From Pseudomonadota bacterium (lineage in GTDB: Bacteria > Pseudomonadota > Gammaproteobacteria > Eutrophobiales > Eutrophobiaceae), in contig JADFPU010000004.1 in assembly GCA_022562175.1 (NCBI GenBank), positions 1 through 39,828 of the forward strand: 39,828 bases of DNA, given 5' to 3'. The stretch's first letter is position 1; every line of letters begins with the position of its first letter. The notes beneath the pieces are model-generated. The model was not told the origin of the DNA. It made no database searches and saw only the letters and a list, made by a program, of their open reading frames with translations. A program made the translations under genes and the position numbers. Of the stretch, positions 27,297-37,282 are shown piece by piece.

Positions 27297-28674
27297 TAAG
27301 GGCATCACTGTCCAGAACATCGGACAGGCGCCGTACAGCTTTGATCTTCATGCCCTTAATCCCCCGCTTGGGCTTGTTTGCTTGCGGAATAATCGCTTGT
27401 TTAAAACCGTGCTTGGCAGCTTCATTCAGACGTTCCTGACCATTTTGAACCGGCCTGATCTCACCAGACAATCCCACCTCACCAAAGACGATCAGATCAC
27501 GGGGTAACGGACGATCCCGAAAACTGGAAAGTATAGACAGGAGAATGGCTAAATCAGCGCCGGTTTCACTGATGCGAACACCGCCGACAACATTTACAAA
27601 GATATCCTGATCAAAGGTCGCAATACCGGCATGACGATGTAAAACCGCCAGCAACATAGCCAGACGATTTTGTTCCAGACCGACAGTTACCCGCCGGGGT
27701 TGATTCATATGTGAGCTATCGACCAGTGCCTGTACTTCCACCAGTAATGGCCGTGTGCCTTCCCGTGTGACCATGACGACACTGCCGGAAACATCTTCAT
27801 CATTGCCTGACAAAAAAATTGCGGAAGGATTGGTTACTTCGCGCAAACCCTTGTCGGTCATTGCAAAAACGCCGAGTTCGTTGACTGCGCCAAAGCGATT
27901 TTTTACTGCACGGATCAGCCGATAGCGACTGTCACTGTCTCCTTCAAAATAAAGCACCGTATCGACCATATGTTCCAGCACACGGGGCCCCGCGATAGCG
28001 CCTTCCTTGGTGACATGGCCAACAAGAAATACCGATGTATTGGTTTGTTTTGCAAAACGCACCCACTGTGCCGCGCATTCACGCACCTGACCGACTGACC
28101 CCGGCGCGGACTGTAATGAATCAGAATAACTGGTCTGAATGGAATCGATGACGATGACCTGTGGTTGCTCCTTCGCCAGCACAGAGAAAATACGTTCTAA
28201 TTGATTTTCGGTCAGGACACGAAGTTTATCCAGGCTCAGGCCCAGCCTGCGTGCGCGTAAACCCATCTGTTCGATGGATTCCTCACCGGTCACATAAAGT
28301 GTCTTCACCGCGGCACTGTCAGTAAGTGACGACAATGCCTGAACCAGCAACGTTGATTTACCAATACCCGGATCACCGCCTATCAGGATCACCGAGCCCT
28401 GTACCAGCCCACCGCCCAGCACCCTGTCCAGTTCCGACAAGCCCGTCGCCAGGCGTAGCGTCACATCAGCCTGCACATCAGCCAGACACCTGACTTCGGC
28501 AGGCGCGGCAAGATGGCTTCTGAAACGCTGGGATTTCGCCTCGTTGAGATAGGCCGCCGGTACTTCAATCAGACTGTTCCAGGCATTACAATCAGGGCAT
28601 TGCCCGCCCCACTTGCCTGTTGAGCTACCACACTCATTACATTGATATTGTACTCTAGGCCTGGCCATGCTCAA
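27292..28674 (-). CDS. radA: DNA repair protein RadA/Sms
   Basis: Zinc finger CNECGSSTGKWGGQCPDCNAWN; Walker A GGDPGIGKSTLL; KNRFGAVNELGVFAM. Confidence 0.97.
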   Translation of the reverse strand: MSMARPRVQYQCNECGSSTGKWGGQCPDCNAWNSLIEVPAAYLNEAKSQRFRSHLAAPAEVRCLADVQADVTLRLATGLSELDRVLGGGLVQGSVILIGGDPGIGKSTLLVQALSSLTDSAAVKTLYVTGEESIEQMGLRARRLGLSLDKLRVLTENQLERIFSVLAKEQPQVIVIDSIQTSYSDSLQSAPGSVGQVRECAAQWVRFAKQTNTSVFLVGHVTKEGAIAGPRVLEHMVDTVLYFEGDSDSRYRLIRAVKNRFGAVNELGVFAMTDKGLREVTNPSAIFLSGNDEDVSGSVVMVTREGTRPLLVEVQALVDSSHMNQPRRVTVGLEQNRLAMLLAVLHRHAGIATFDQDIFVNVVGGVRISETGADLAILLSILSSFRDRPLPRDLIVFGEVGLSGEIRPVQNGQERLNEAAKHGFKQAIIPQANKPKRGIKGMKIKAVRRLSDVLDSDALI

Positions 28675-29740
28675 TAAAACTCAAGCGTTTATGCACGCCG
28701 CATAACAATTCATAGGGGATGGTAGCGGCGTGCCGGGCAATTTCTTCTATGGGTAAATTTGCCCCCCAGAGTTCAACCGGATCACCCACTCTTGCATCGG
28801 CCTGTGACCGCAGGTCAACGGTCAACATGTCCATCGAGGCATGACCAATTATGCTAACGCGCTTGCCCTTTACCAGCACCGGCGTACCGGAATTTGCGTG
28901 CCTGGGGAAACCATCGCCATAACCGGCAGCAACAATACCGATGGTCATGTCTTCGGGGCAGCGCCAGCTTGCCCCGTACCCCACGGATTCACCCTTCGGC
29001 AGGAACTTGACGGAAATCAGTTCGGAACGCAGTGTCATCACGGGCACCAGCCCATGCTCCGCTGCGGTGGCATCTTGCAAAGGAGAAACCCCGTACAACA
29101 TCAAACCGGGACGAACCCAATCTGCATGACTCTCCGGCCAGGCAATGATAGCTGCTGAATTCGCTATCGATTTTTCAGCTTGTAAGCCATGGCAGGCCTG
29201 CCTGAATATTTGCAACTGTCTCTGCGTTATCGGGTTGTCACGCTCGTTTGCTGTAGCAAGATGTGACATGAGATTGACCGGCCTGGCCACCGACGCATAT
29301 TGATGCAACGCCTGCCAGACACTTGCTAATGACTCAGGCTCAAATCCCAGGCGATGCATGCCACTGTCGATTTTCAGCCAGACCTTGATCGGGGCGGCCA
29401 GCTGAACCTGTTTCAGCATGTCCAGCTGACTTTTGTGGTGTACCACAATATCCAGTCCAAGTTGCTGAATGTCTGGCAGTTCACCGGCGCTATAGGGACC
29501 TTCCAGCAGAATGACCGGTTGCGAGATTCCTGCCTCACGTAATTGCTGCGCTTCTTCCAGGCAGGAAACGCCAAAGGCATCAACGGAACTGAGGGCACTG
29601 GCGATGCGTACCAGACCATGACCATAGGCATCGGCCTTGACGATGGCCATGACCTTACGGCCGGGCGCCAGCTCACGAACGCGGCAAAGGTTAGACTGTA
29701 CAGCGGCTAAATCAATCACGACCCTGGCAGGTCGTGTCAT
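28655..29740 (-). CDS. alr: alanine racemase
   Basis: VMAIVKADAYGHG PLP-lysine motif; RPGLMLYGVSP; MDMLTVDL. Confidence 0.95.
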   Translation of the reverse strand: MTRPARVVIDLAAVQSNLCRVRELAPGRKVMAIVKADAYGHGLVRIASALSSVDAFGVSCLEEAQQLREAGISQPVILLEGPYSAGELPDIQQLGLDIVVHHKSQLDMLKQVQLAAPIKVWLKIDSGMHRLGFEPESLASVWQALHQYASVARPVNLMSHLATANERDNPITQRQLQIFRQACHGLQAEKSIANSAAIIAWPESHADWVRPGLMLYGVSPLQDATAAEHGLVPVMTLRSELISVKFLPKGESVGYGASWRCPEDMTIGIVAAGYGDGFPRHANSGTPVLVKGKRVSIIGHASMDMLTVDLRSQADARVGDPVELWGANLPIEEIARHAATIPYELLCGVHKRLSFIEHGQA

Positions 29741-31134
29741 CCATCATGCCCTGGAATAAATGCTCGCTCTGGAATGTAATTCTCAAATCGCGTGTATTGA
29801 GCGAGAAAGGTCAGATTCACCGTACCAATTGGACCATTTCGCTGTTTAGCGATGATGATTTCAGCCTTGCCCTTATCCGGGCTGTCTTCGTTATACACTT
29901 CGTCACGATAGATGAAGACTATTAAATCGGCATCCTGCTCAATGGCGCCGGATTCTCTCAGATCTGACATCATCGGCCGCTTGTTAGGTCGCTGCTCAAG
30001 GCTACGATTGAGCTGCGACAGCGCCACCACCGGCACTTTCAATTCTTTTGCCATGGCCTTCATCGAACGGGAAATTTCCGATATCTCCGTCGCACGATTC
30101 TCCTTGGTCCCCGGCACCTGCATCAGTTGTAAATAATCAATAATAACCAGATCAAGGCCATGCTCTTTGACCAGGCGCCGACATCTGGCCCTGAGTTCAG
30201 CAGGGGTTAGCGCCGGAGTATCATCGATGAATATCTTTTTATCCTGCATCATCGACACTGTCGCTACCAGACGCGCCCAGTCATCATCGCTGGTCAATTT
30301 GCCGGTACGTATTTTTTGCTGATCGATGCGGGCCAGTGAGGCCAGCATTCTCATGGCCAATTGTTCACCAGACATTTCCATACTGAAAATGGCAACAGAC
30401 AGATTGTTTTTTATCGCCGCATTCTCGGCAATATTCACCGCTAAAGCTGTTTTCCCCATGGACGGCCGACCGGCAATGATGATCAGATCGGAAGGTTGCA
30501 GACCCGCCGTTTTTTCATCAAAGTCTTCATAGCCTGTCTCAACGCCAGTAATGGGGTTTTTCTTACGGAATAACTCATCGATCCTGTCCAGTGCATCCGA
30601 CAACAAGCTGTTTATCTGATGGTAATTACGTCTACCCCGGTTTTCCTGTTCAGCAATCTCAAATATCGACTGCTCGGCACACTCCAGGATTTCATCACTG
30701 GTGCGCCCCATGGGATTGAACACATTCTCGCTGATCTCACTGGTGACCCGGATGAGCTGTCTGAGAATGGAGCGCTTGCGTACGATATCGGCATACGCGG
30801 CGATGTTGCTGGCACTGGGGGTATTTTCCGCCAGCGCAGCCAGATAGGAAAGCCCGCCTGCCTGATCCAGTTGTTGATGACTCTCCAGCCACTCCGCGAC
30901 GGTGACGATATCGTAGGGTTTACCATCACTCTCTAAAGCGGCAATGGCATTGAAGATGATCCGATGATCCTCTCTATAGAAATCTTCGCCGCGGATACGC
31001 TCTACAACTTTTAACCAGGCATCCTTATCCAGAAATATGCCCCCCAAAACTGCCTGCTCGGCCTCAATAGAATGAGGCGGCATCTTCAGGGATTTCGTCT
31101 CGCTATCGGATATGGTCTGGACGATTTCGGGCAT
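29737..31134 (-). CDS. dnaB: replicative DNA helicase DnaB
   Basis: PPHSIEAEQAVLGGIFLD; IIAGRPSMGKTALAVNIAENAA; VIDYLQLM; SQLNRSLEQRPNKRPMMSDLRESGAIEQDAD. Confidence 0.98.
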   Translation of the reverse strand: MPEIVQTISDSETKSLKMPPHSIEAEQAVLGGIFLDKDAWLKVVERIRGEDFYREDHRIIFNAIAALESDGKPYDIVTVAEWLESHQQLDQAGGLSYLAALAENTPSASNIAAYADIVRKRSILRQLIRVTSEISENVFNPMGRTSDEILECAEQSIFEIAEQENRGRRNYHQINSLLSDALDRIDELFRKKNPITGVETGYEDFDEKTAGLQPSDLIIIAGRPSMGKTALAVNIAENAAIKNNLSVAIFSMEMSGEQLAMRMLASLARIDQQKIRTGKLTSDDDWARLVATVSMMQDKKIFIDDTPALTPAELRARCRRLVKEHGLDLVIIDYLQLMQVPGTKENRATEISEISRSMKAMAKELKVPVVALSQLNRSLEQRPNKRPMMSDLRESGAIEQDADLIVFIYRDEVYNEDSPDKGKAEIIIAKQRNGPIGTVNLTFLAQYTRFENYIPERAFIPGHDG

Positions 31135-31283
31135 TTATATTTCTGTTAAACTTGGCTGACAATACGGTCAATGAAAAAAAACCAACTGCTGATCTATGTT
31201 AACTTGCTGTTGCGTAATACGTAAAAAAGTAGCGGTGTGGTCGTTCTGTACACTTCACGTATTACCTCCAACTCTTCACATTA

Positions 31284-31736
31284 TCAGGCTTGTTCAGCAA
31301 CAATTACCAAAGCTATACTGGCCATGACATCTGTGTGCAGAGATATATCTACTGTATATTCACCTATCATGCGGAAAGCCCCATCTGCTAACCTTACCTC
31401 ATGTTTGTCCAATTCCACCCCGGCCGTCGTCACAGCTGCTGCAATATCAGCAGTCCCCACAGAGCCATATAGCTTACCTTCTTCACCGGCCTTCTGGGCA
31501 ATGGTTACGCTTACCTCATTGAGCTTTTCCGCTCGTGCCTGCGCCTTGGTCAGCGCATTTTGCTGTGTTTTTCCCAGTTCTTCACGACGCGCTTCAAATG
31601 CGGCAATATTTTCGGGATTTGCCGGCACGGCCTTGCCAGCAGGGATCAAAAAATTCCGTCCATAGCCGGGTTTCACCTGTACTTGTTCACCCAGTTCACC
31701 CAGTTTGTTGATTTTTTCCAGTAAAATTACTTCCAT
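31284..31736 (-). CDS. rplI: 50S ribosomal protein L9
   Basis: MEVILLEKINKLGELGEQVQVKPGYGRNFLIPAGKAV. Confidence 0.97.
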   Translation of the reverse strand: MEVILLEKINKLGELGEQVQVKPGYGRNFLIPAGKAVPANPENIAAFEARREELGKTQQNALTKAQARAEKLNEVSVTIAQKAGEEGKLYGSVGTADIAAAVTTAGVELDKHEVRLADGAFRMIGEYTVDISLHTDVMASIALVIVAEQA

Positions 31737-31864
31737 CTCAATTCCTCATACCTATCGAACATATTATCATAGCATAGCACTATCCAGCTGTCGGAAAACA
31801 GTGCATATTTCAGGTTCAAAGTTCAAAGTTTGAGGGGTAGAACCAGTAACCCTGAACCTCTAAC

Positions 31865-32755
31865 CTAGGACTTCATTTTACCGCTACCGAACCAGGAATC
31901 CGCCATGCCGACACACGCCATGAACAGTATCATCTGCGGCATCAGCATAAGCAACGCATAAAGACCTATCAACCAGGCATGCGACAAGCCTTTTTTGCTT
32001 GCCAGACGATGAATCGTGGAGAGCCCCTGAAATAAATACAGAAATACCACCACGATCAGCAAATCACGTAATAAGGATTGTTGCAGATCTTTACCCAGCA
32101 ACAGCAGGATGACACCAATCAGGGTCGGATAGAACAGGGTGCGCGGCAGATGCAGGGCATAAAATTCCTTCCTGAATGCACCGGCATTAAATAGCAGGGA
32201 TTGCCACCAGCGTGCTATCAAGATCGTCAATATCAGACTGATGACAATACCTGATGCCATCATCGCGTTCATTAAAGGCACAGCCGCCTCAAATATTTGC
32301 TGATATTCATCCCCTGCCCCGTCAGGGAAGCTGCTCTGTAGCCAAATGTCAATCGATGACCGCCACCAGCCGTTGACGTCTGCCATGAAGCTATACATCA
32401 ATATGATGAACAGCATCCCGAACACGCCTGAGCTTAACACCAGCAATCCATGTGACGCTGTTTTGCGCACTATCAGCGCGCAAAACCATACAGGCAGCCA
32501 GATACTGATAGCAAACACGAGTACGACAGGCGGGCTGATTTGCATCAACAGGCTCAGCAACAGGCTCAGCAGCAGGCTTCCCGCAATTACCTGTATACCG
32601 ATCTGGCCACCCTTGCGTAAGGTTACCAGCGCCACCGGTACACCACTCATGAGATAAGCCAGCGCGGGGAATAACAAGGAAAAAATTGTCAGAAAACTGA
32701 TGACGCCAATTGCCTGTAATCGACCTCGTAAGATGTAGTTACCTATTGCACGCAT
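31865..32755 (-). CDS. DUF2232-family polytopic membrane protein
   Basis: Multiple hydrophobic segments; located between rplI and rpsR as in many gammaproteobacteria. Confidence 0.7.
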   Translation of the reverse strand: MRAIGNYILRGRLQAIGVISFLTIFSLLFPALAYLMSGVPVALVTLRKGGQIGIQVIAGSLLLSLLLSLLMQISPPVVLVFAISIWLPVWFCALIVRKTASHGLLVLSSGVFGMLFIILMYSFMADVNGWWRSSIDIWLQSSFPDGAGDEYQQIFEAAVPLMNAMMASGIVISLILTILIARWWQSLLFNAGAFRKEFYALHLPRTLFYPTLIGVILLLLGKDLQQSLLRDLLIVVVFLYLFQGLSTIHRLASKKGLSHAWLIGLYALLMLMPQMILFMACVGMADSWFGSGKMKS

Positions 32756-32866
32756 GCCGGATTGAATCGTAAGGTAGTTTTCGTGATCAGTACAACCGCC
32801 ATTTAACTCATAATTTAAGGTAAACGGACAGCGTTTTACAGGTGCAGGGTGTATGCAGGAGACTAT

Positions 32867-33097
32867 TCAGGCTGAGTGGGAATCGGAATACGGGATCAAC
32901 GCCAGAAAGCGCGCACGTTTGATCGCCGTTGCCAGTTGCCGCTGATAACGGGCCTTCGTACCTGATACTCTGCTGGGGACAATTTTACCTGTTTCAGTAA
33001 CGTAGTTCTTGAGTGTATTAAGATCCTTGTAATCGATTTCTACGGTTCCTTCCGCAGTAAATTTACAAAACCGCTTGCGCCGGAAATAACGTGACAT
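32867..33097 (-). CDS. rpsR: 30S ribosomal protein S18
   Basis: [13 protein letters not shown]...[54 protein letters not shown]. Confidence 0.97.
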   Translation of the reverse strand: MSRYFRRKRFCKFTAEGTVEIDYKDLNTLKNYVTETGKIVPSRVSGTKARYQRQLATAIKRARFLALIPYSDSHSA

Positions 33098-33123
33098 AGC
33101 TCTATCCTCTTCAATTAAACAAA

Positions 33124-33678
33124 TTACGATTCAGTCTGTGAATCTGATTCAGTTTTGACCTCAGCGTCGACAGCTTCAGCAGTCTCAGTTTTGACCTCGG
33201 CGTCGACAGCTTCAACAGTCTCAGTTTTGACCTCGGCGTCAACGGCTTCAGCAGTCTCTGTGCTGTCATTGCCTGAATCCTTAACGGAGGCATCCCCGTC
33301 CTGAGTGGATGAGCGCTTATCATCTTTCTGCCTGGAGAGCAATTCCGCTTCTTCCTGCTCCTTGGTTTTAGCCAGGAAAGAAGCTTCGGTGATGGCCTTT
33401 TTGCGCTTGATGATCAAGTTACGAATGACGGCATCGTTGAAACGGAATGCACTATTCAGTTGCTCCAGTGCCTCGTCATTACACTCGATATTCATCAGCA
33501 CATAATGAGCCTTATGAATCTTATTGATGGGATAGGCCAGCAAACGTCTCCCCCAGTCTTCAAGCCGGTGGATCACCCCGCCGGTCGATTCGACCACAGC
33601 ACGGTAACGGTCAATCATGGCGGGAACCTGGTCGCTCTGATCCGGATGGACCAGAAACACGATTTCATAGTGGCGCAT
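33124..33678 (-). CDS. rpsF: 30S ribosomal protein S6 with repetitive acidic C-terminal extension
   Basis: [25 protein letters not shown]...[33 protein letters not shown]; extended tail with 12-aa repeats. Confidence 0.96.
   Translation of the reverse strand: MRHYEIVFLVHPDQSDQVPAMIDRYRAVVESTGGVIHRLEDWGRRLLAYPINKIHKAHYVLMNIECNDEALEQLNSAFRFNDAVIRNLIIKRKKAITEASFLAKTKEQEEAELLSRQKDDKRSSTQDGDASVKDSGNDSTETAEAVDAEVKTETVEAVDAEVKTETAEAVDAEVKTESDSQTES
33151..33258 (-). repeat. three tandem 36-bp units coding for 12-aa repeats in the S6 C-terminal tail
   Basis: AGTTTTGACCTC(A/G)GCGTC(G/A)AC(A/G)GCTTCA(G/A)CAGTCTC at 33151, 33187 and 33223. Confidence 0.95.
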
Positions 33679-33700
33679 TGTATTTCCCCTCGGTTTTATA

Positions 33701-33725
33701 GCCTCCCGCTGCGTAACGGTAAGGC
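33701..33725 (-). promoter_or_regulatory. candidate rpsF leader hairpin (possible S6:S18 autoregulatory element)
   Basis: RNA GCCUUACCGUUACGCAGCGGGAGGC folds as a hairpin ending 22 nt before the rpsF start. Confidence 0.3.
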
Positions 33726-33884
33726 AAGGAATTGTAAAATCAACCCTGTCGGGTTGCAGGAGTCGCGCATTTTAATCAAACAGGCAGAATTATGCAAATT
33801 CGTTAACAAATCTCGAGCCATCCTGTCGATGCTTATAATCCGGTGACTGGATAATCATTACGGGATCCTGTTAATACATTTTTT

Positions 33885-34637
33885 TCAACTGACATAATGC
33901 CGCTGACGCAATACTTCATAAAGACAGATGCCGGTTGCGACTGACACATTCAGGCTTTCTGTAATACCCCGCATCGGTATACTGACCAGGCAATCACAAT
34001 GTTTTCGCGTATTGTGTCTTAAGCCCTTACCTTCTGCGCCCATCACAATCGCCAGCGGTATTTTCAGATCAACCTCATACAGGCTTGTGTTTGTCTCATC
34101 GTCCGTACCAAAAATCCATATGCCTGCCTGCTGCATCTTTTTCAGGGTCCTGGCAATATTGGTAACGGTAATCACCGGGATATTTTCAGCGCCGCCGCTG
34201 GCAACCTTGCGTACCGTAGTCGTGACCGCAACGGCACGATCTTTAGGTATAATCACAGCCTCCACGCCTGCCGCGTCTGCCGTACGCAGACAGGCTCCGA
34301 GGTTATGCGGATCCTGTATGCCATCTAGAACCAGGAACAGCGGCACAGAATTTTTCCGCTGCGTTAGCAGCGTATCCAGATCCACTAGCTTGTCAATGAT
34401 CCTGCGTCTTGCCGCAAGCCCTTGATGCACAGCAGCGCCTGTATGTTTTTTAAGGGTCTCGACTGCGACAGACTGAATACTGATGCCGGCGGCTTCAGCA
34501 GTTCTAATTATATTGCTGATTTCAGCAGATGCCTGCTTGTTGTTTTGCACCCATAACTCAAGCACCGATTCAGCTGAATGTTCAATAGCATGCCTGACGG
34601 CATGCAGACCATAAATAATTTCATCCTTAGGCTTCAT
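33885..34637 (-). CDS. rlmB: 23S rRNA (guanosine-2'-O-)-methyltransferase RlmB
   Basis: IIYGLHAVRHAIEHS; DGIQDPHNLGACLRTADAAGVEAVI; MGAEGKGLRHNTRKHCDCLVSIPMRGITESLNVSVATGICLYE; start at the internal ATG, upstream part of the ORF is repeat-derived. Confidence 0.95.
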   Translation of the reverse strand: MKPKDEIIYGLHAVRHAIEHSAESVLELWVQNNKQASAEISNIIRTAEAAGISIQSVAVETLKKHTGAAVHQGLAARRRIIDKLVDLDTLLTQRKNSVPLFLVLDGIQDPHNLGACLRTADAAGVEAVIIPKDRAVAVTTTVRKVASGGAENIPVITVTNIARTLKKMQQAGIWIFGTDDETNTSLYEVDLKIPLAIVMGAEGKGLRHNTRKHCDCLVSIPMRGITESLNVSVATGICLYEVLRQRHYVS

Positions 34638-34800
34638 GACGCCTACATGGACGTAGGTGGCACGACCCCGTGGAAGGGGGAGATACGCCTCCATGGATGG
34701 AGAAGGTAGAGAATGTCGGGAACACATTCTCGAGAGCGACGCTTGGATCCAAAGCCGAGACAAGGTCGGGACGACTGTATGGGTGCAGGAGGTAGAATAA
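34638..34800. repeat. hairpin-rich intergenic element between rnr and rlmB
   Basis: Series of short inverted repeats: CCTACATGGACGTAGG (34642-34657), CTCCATGGATGGAG (34689-34702), GAGAATGT...ACATTCTC (34709-34731), CTGTATGGGTGCAG (34775-34788). Confidence 0.55.
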
Positions 34801-34844
34801 CGCCGCGAGCAGTTATCGAACAAGTTGTCGAGATATGTTGCACG

Positions 34845-36998
34845 CTATTTCACCAGATCAAAATCTATCTTCTTGTCGTCAAGATTGACCCGTGCCACCT
34901 GCACCTTAATCCGGCTGGCGAGTCGATAAGTTTTACCGGTTCGTTCTCCCCGCATACGGTGGCCGATAGCATCGTAGTGATAATAATCATTGGGAAGCGA
35001 GGTGACGTGCACAAGTCCCTCGATAAAGACATCGTCCAATTCAACAAATAGACCGAATCCGGTCACGGAACTGACCGTGCCATCAAAAATCTCTCCGACC
35101 TTGTCCTGCATATATTCACATTTCAGTCTCTGTACCACATCGCGCGAGGCCTCTTCAGCACGGCGTTCAGTCATGGAACAGGACTCGCCCAGTCTAGTCA
35201 TATCCTCTTTTGTATAGGTAAAACCCTCGCTGGTTTTATTGATCAGCAGATGACGAATCGCGCGATGCACCAGTAAATCCGGATAACGGCGTATCGGTGA
35301 GGTGAAATGGGCATAGGCATCGAATGCCAGGCCGAAATGGCCGAGATTTTTCTGTTCGTAGACAGCCATAGGCATGCTGCGCAGCAGTACCATCTCTATC
35401 AGATGGGCATCATCCCGCTGCCTGACTATTTCGATCAACGCGGCATAATCTCTCGCACTCGGTTCATCGCCGCCTGCCAGCGATAGACCGAACTCGCCGA
35501 GGAACTCGCGTAGATTGGTGATCTTCTCTTCTTTAGGAGTCTCATGGTTGCGGTACAGGGCCGGGATCTCGGCAGCGAGCAGATAATCGGCGGCCGCGAC
35601 GTTTGCAGCGAGCATAAACTCTTCGATCAATCGATGCGCATCATTCCTCACTAACGGTTCGATCGATTTGATCGTGCCCGCCTCATTAAACAGCAGTTTT
35701 GCTTCCGTCGCATCGAAATCAAGCAGGCCATGTTTGGCTCTACGCTTATGCATTAACCTGAATAACGCAAACAAATCCTGAAGCTGCGACAGCAAAGTTT
35801 GATAACGTTCAATTATGGCCTTGTCTTTATCGATGACCATCGCCACGACGTCCGTATAGGTCAGCCGGGCGGCGGAACGCATGATACCTTGCAGGAAGCG
35901 GTGCTGCTTGACCCGACCCTGTTTATCGATATGCAGTTCGCACACTATGCATAAACGGTCGACCTCAGGCTTTAGGGAACACAATCCATTTGACAAGACC
36001 TCCGGCAGCATGGGCACCACCCGTTGCGGGAAATACACCGATGTGCCGCGCAACTCAGCTTCCTGGTCCAGGGCCGAATCCCGCTGCACATAATGCGAAA
36101 CATCGGCGATCGCTACCAACAAGCGCCAACCTGCCCCCTGTCTCTCACAATAGACCGCATCGTCAAAGTCGCGGGCATCCTCGCCATCAATCGTGACAAA
36201 AGCTAATGAACGCAGATCCTGCCTGCCAGTCGTCTCCGGTATCTTGTCAGGATCTAAGGATGATATCTCATCAACAAGATCCTCTGGCCATTCATGGGGC
36301 AGTTCATAGGAGCGGATAGCAATATCGGTCGCCATGCCGGGCGCCGCGTGATCGCCTAGCAGTTCGATGATCTTGCCGATGGGTTGGGTATGCCTGTCCG
36401 GCTGTCTAAGCAGTTCGGCGACCACAAACTGACCGGCTTTAGCCTGTCCACGGTTTTCTTGTGCTATAAAAATATCCTGATGGATGCGTCTGTTATCCGG
36501 CACAACAAAACTGACGTGATCTTCCAGGAAAAAACGTCCGACTATTTTACTGTTGGCCCGTTCCAGTACTTCCACCAGTGACGCCTCACGCCTGCCCTTG
36601 CGATCATGGCCGGCAACCCTGACCGCGACATGATCACCGTGTAATAAAGCACGCATCTCCCTTGCCGACAGGTACAGGTCATCGCCACCCGCATCCGGGC
36701 GTAGAAAACCATAACCGTCCGGGTGGCCCAGTACCCGACCTGCGATCAGGTCCATCTTGTCCAGCAGGCCATAGCCCTCACGGCGGTTGCGGATCAGTTG
36801 GCCGTCGCGCACCATGGCCTTCAGACGCTTACTCAAGGCCGCCCGTTCATCCGAGCTCCGTACCTGTAAACTCTCGGCAATATGCTTGAGCTTGCGCGGT
36901 TTGTTACAGCTGCGCAGGAATGCCATGATGTCGTTCCGTTGCGGAATAGAGACGCTGTATTCCACTTTACGTGACTTGGTTCGTACTTGTTTCTTCAC
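34845..36998 (-). CDS. rnr: ribonuclease R
   Basis: FVTIDGEDARDFDDAVYCE; HYVQRDSALDQEAELRGTSVYFPQRVVPMLPEVLSNGLCSLKPEVDRL; C-terminal S1 domain. Confidence 0.97.
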   Translation of the reverse strand: MKKQVRTKSRKVEYSVSIPQRNDIMAFLRSCNKPRKLKHIAESLQVRSSDERAALSKRLKAMVRDGQLIRNRREGYGLLDKMDLIAGRVLGHPDGYGFLRPDAGGDDLYLSAREMRALLHGDHVAVRVAGHDRKGRREASLVEVLERANSKIVGRFFLEDHVSFVVPDNRRIHQDIFIAQENRGQAKAGQFVVAELLRQPDRHTQPIGKIIELLGDHAAPGMATDIAIRSYELPHEWPEDLVDEISSLDPDKIPETTGRQDLRSLAFVTIDGEDARDFDDAVYCERQGAGWRLLVAIADVSHYVQRDSALDQEAELRGTSVYFPQRVVPMLPEVLSNGLCSLKPEVDRLCIVCELHIDKQGRVKQHRFLQGIMRSAARLTYTDVVAMVIDKDKAIIERYQTLLSQLQDLFALFRLMHKRRAKHGLLDFDATEAKLLFNEAGTIKSIEPLVRNDAHRLIEEFMLAANVAAADYLLAAEIPALYRNHETPKEEKITNLREFLGEFGLSLAGGDEPSARDYAALIEIVRQRDDAHLIEMVLLRSMPMAVYEQKNLGHFGLAFDAYAHFTSPIRRYPDLLVHRAIRHLLINKTSEGFTYTKEDMTRLGESCSMTERRAEEASRDVVQRLKCEYMQDKVGEIFDGTVSSVTGFGLFVELDDVFIEGLVHVTSLPNDYYHYDAIGHRMRGERTGKTYRLASRIKVQVARVNLDDKKIDFDLVK

Positions 36999-37105
36999 AA
37001 TTCAGATCTAGATTCCAGGATTGACAATAATTGAGAGGCTCGGTAAAGTCCGCCGTCTGTTTGGCCAGGAGTCTGTTCGCGGTATCAAACATCCAGTCAT
37101 ACGTA

Positions 37106-37192
37106 GCCGAGGTGGTGAAATTGGTAGACACGCTAGCTTCAGGTGCTAGTGGGGGCAACCCCGTGGAGGTTCAAGTCCTCTCCTCGGCACCA
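37106..37192 (+). tRNA. tRNA-Leu, anticodon CAG, CCA encoded
   Basis: GCCGAGG...CCTCGGC acceptor pairing; anticodon stem CTAGC-TTCAGGT-GCTAG; long variable arm GGGGGCAACCCC; GGTTCAAGTCC T-loop; ACCA end. Confidence 0.97.
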
Positions 37193-37282
37193 TTTTTCGA
37201 AACCTCCCAGACCACCACAAACCACATTATACATTGTTGCTAAAAGAATTATTCTCCTTCAATTCTTTTCCCGTCTTGTCTG

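Noticed and set aside
29737-31134. Possible intein in dnaB
   Set aside because: DnaB is of ordinary length (465 aa) with uninterrupted motifs.
31805-31868. GTTCAAAGTTCAAAGTT direct repeat between rplI and the DUF2232 gene
   Set aside because: Short low-complexity repeat, no clear partner or function.
33151-33258. Possible CRISPR-like regular repeats
   Set aside because: Units are directly contiguous with no spacers and are in frame with rpsF.
37031-37243. 70-aa + strand ORF
   Set aside because: Overlaps tRNA-Leu; artefact.
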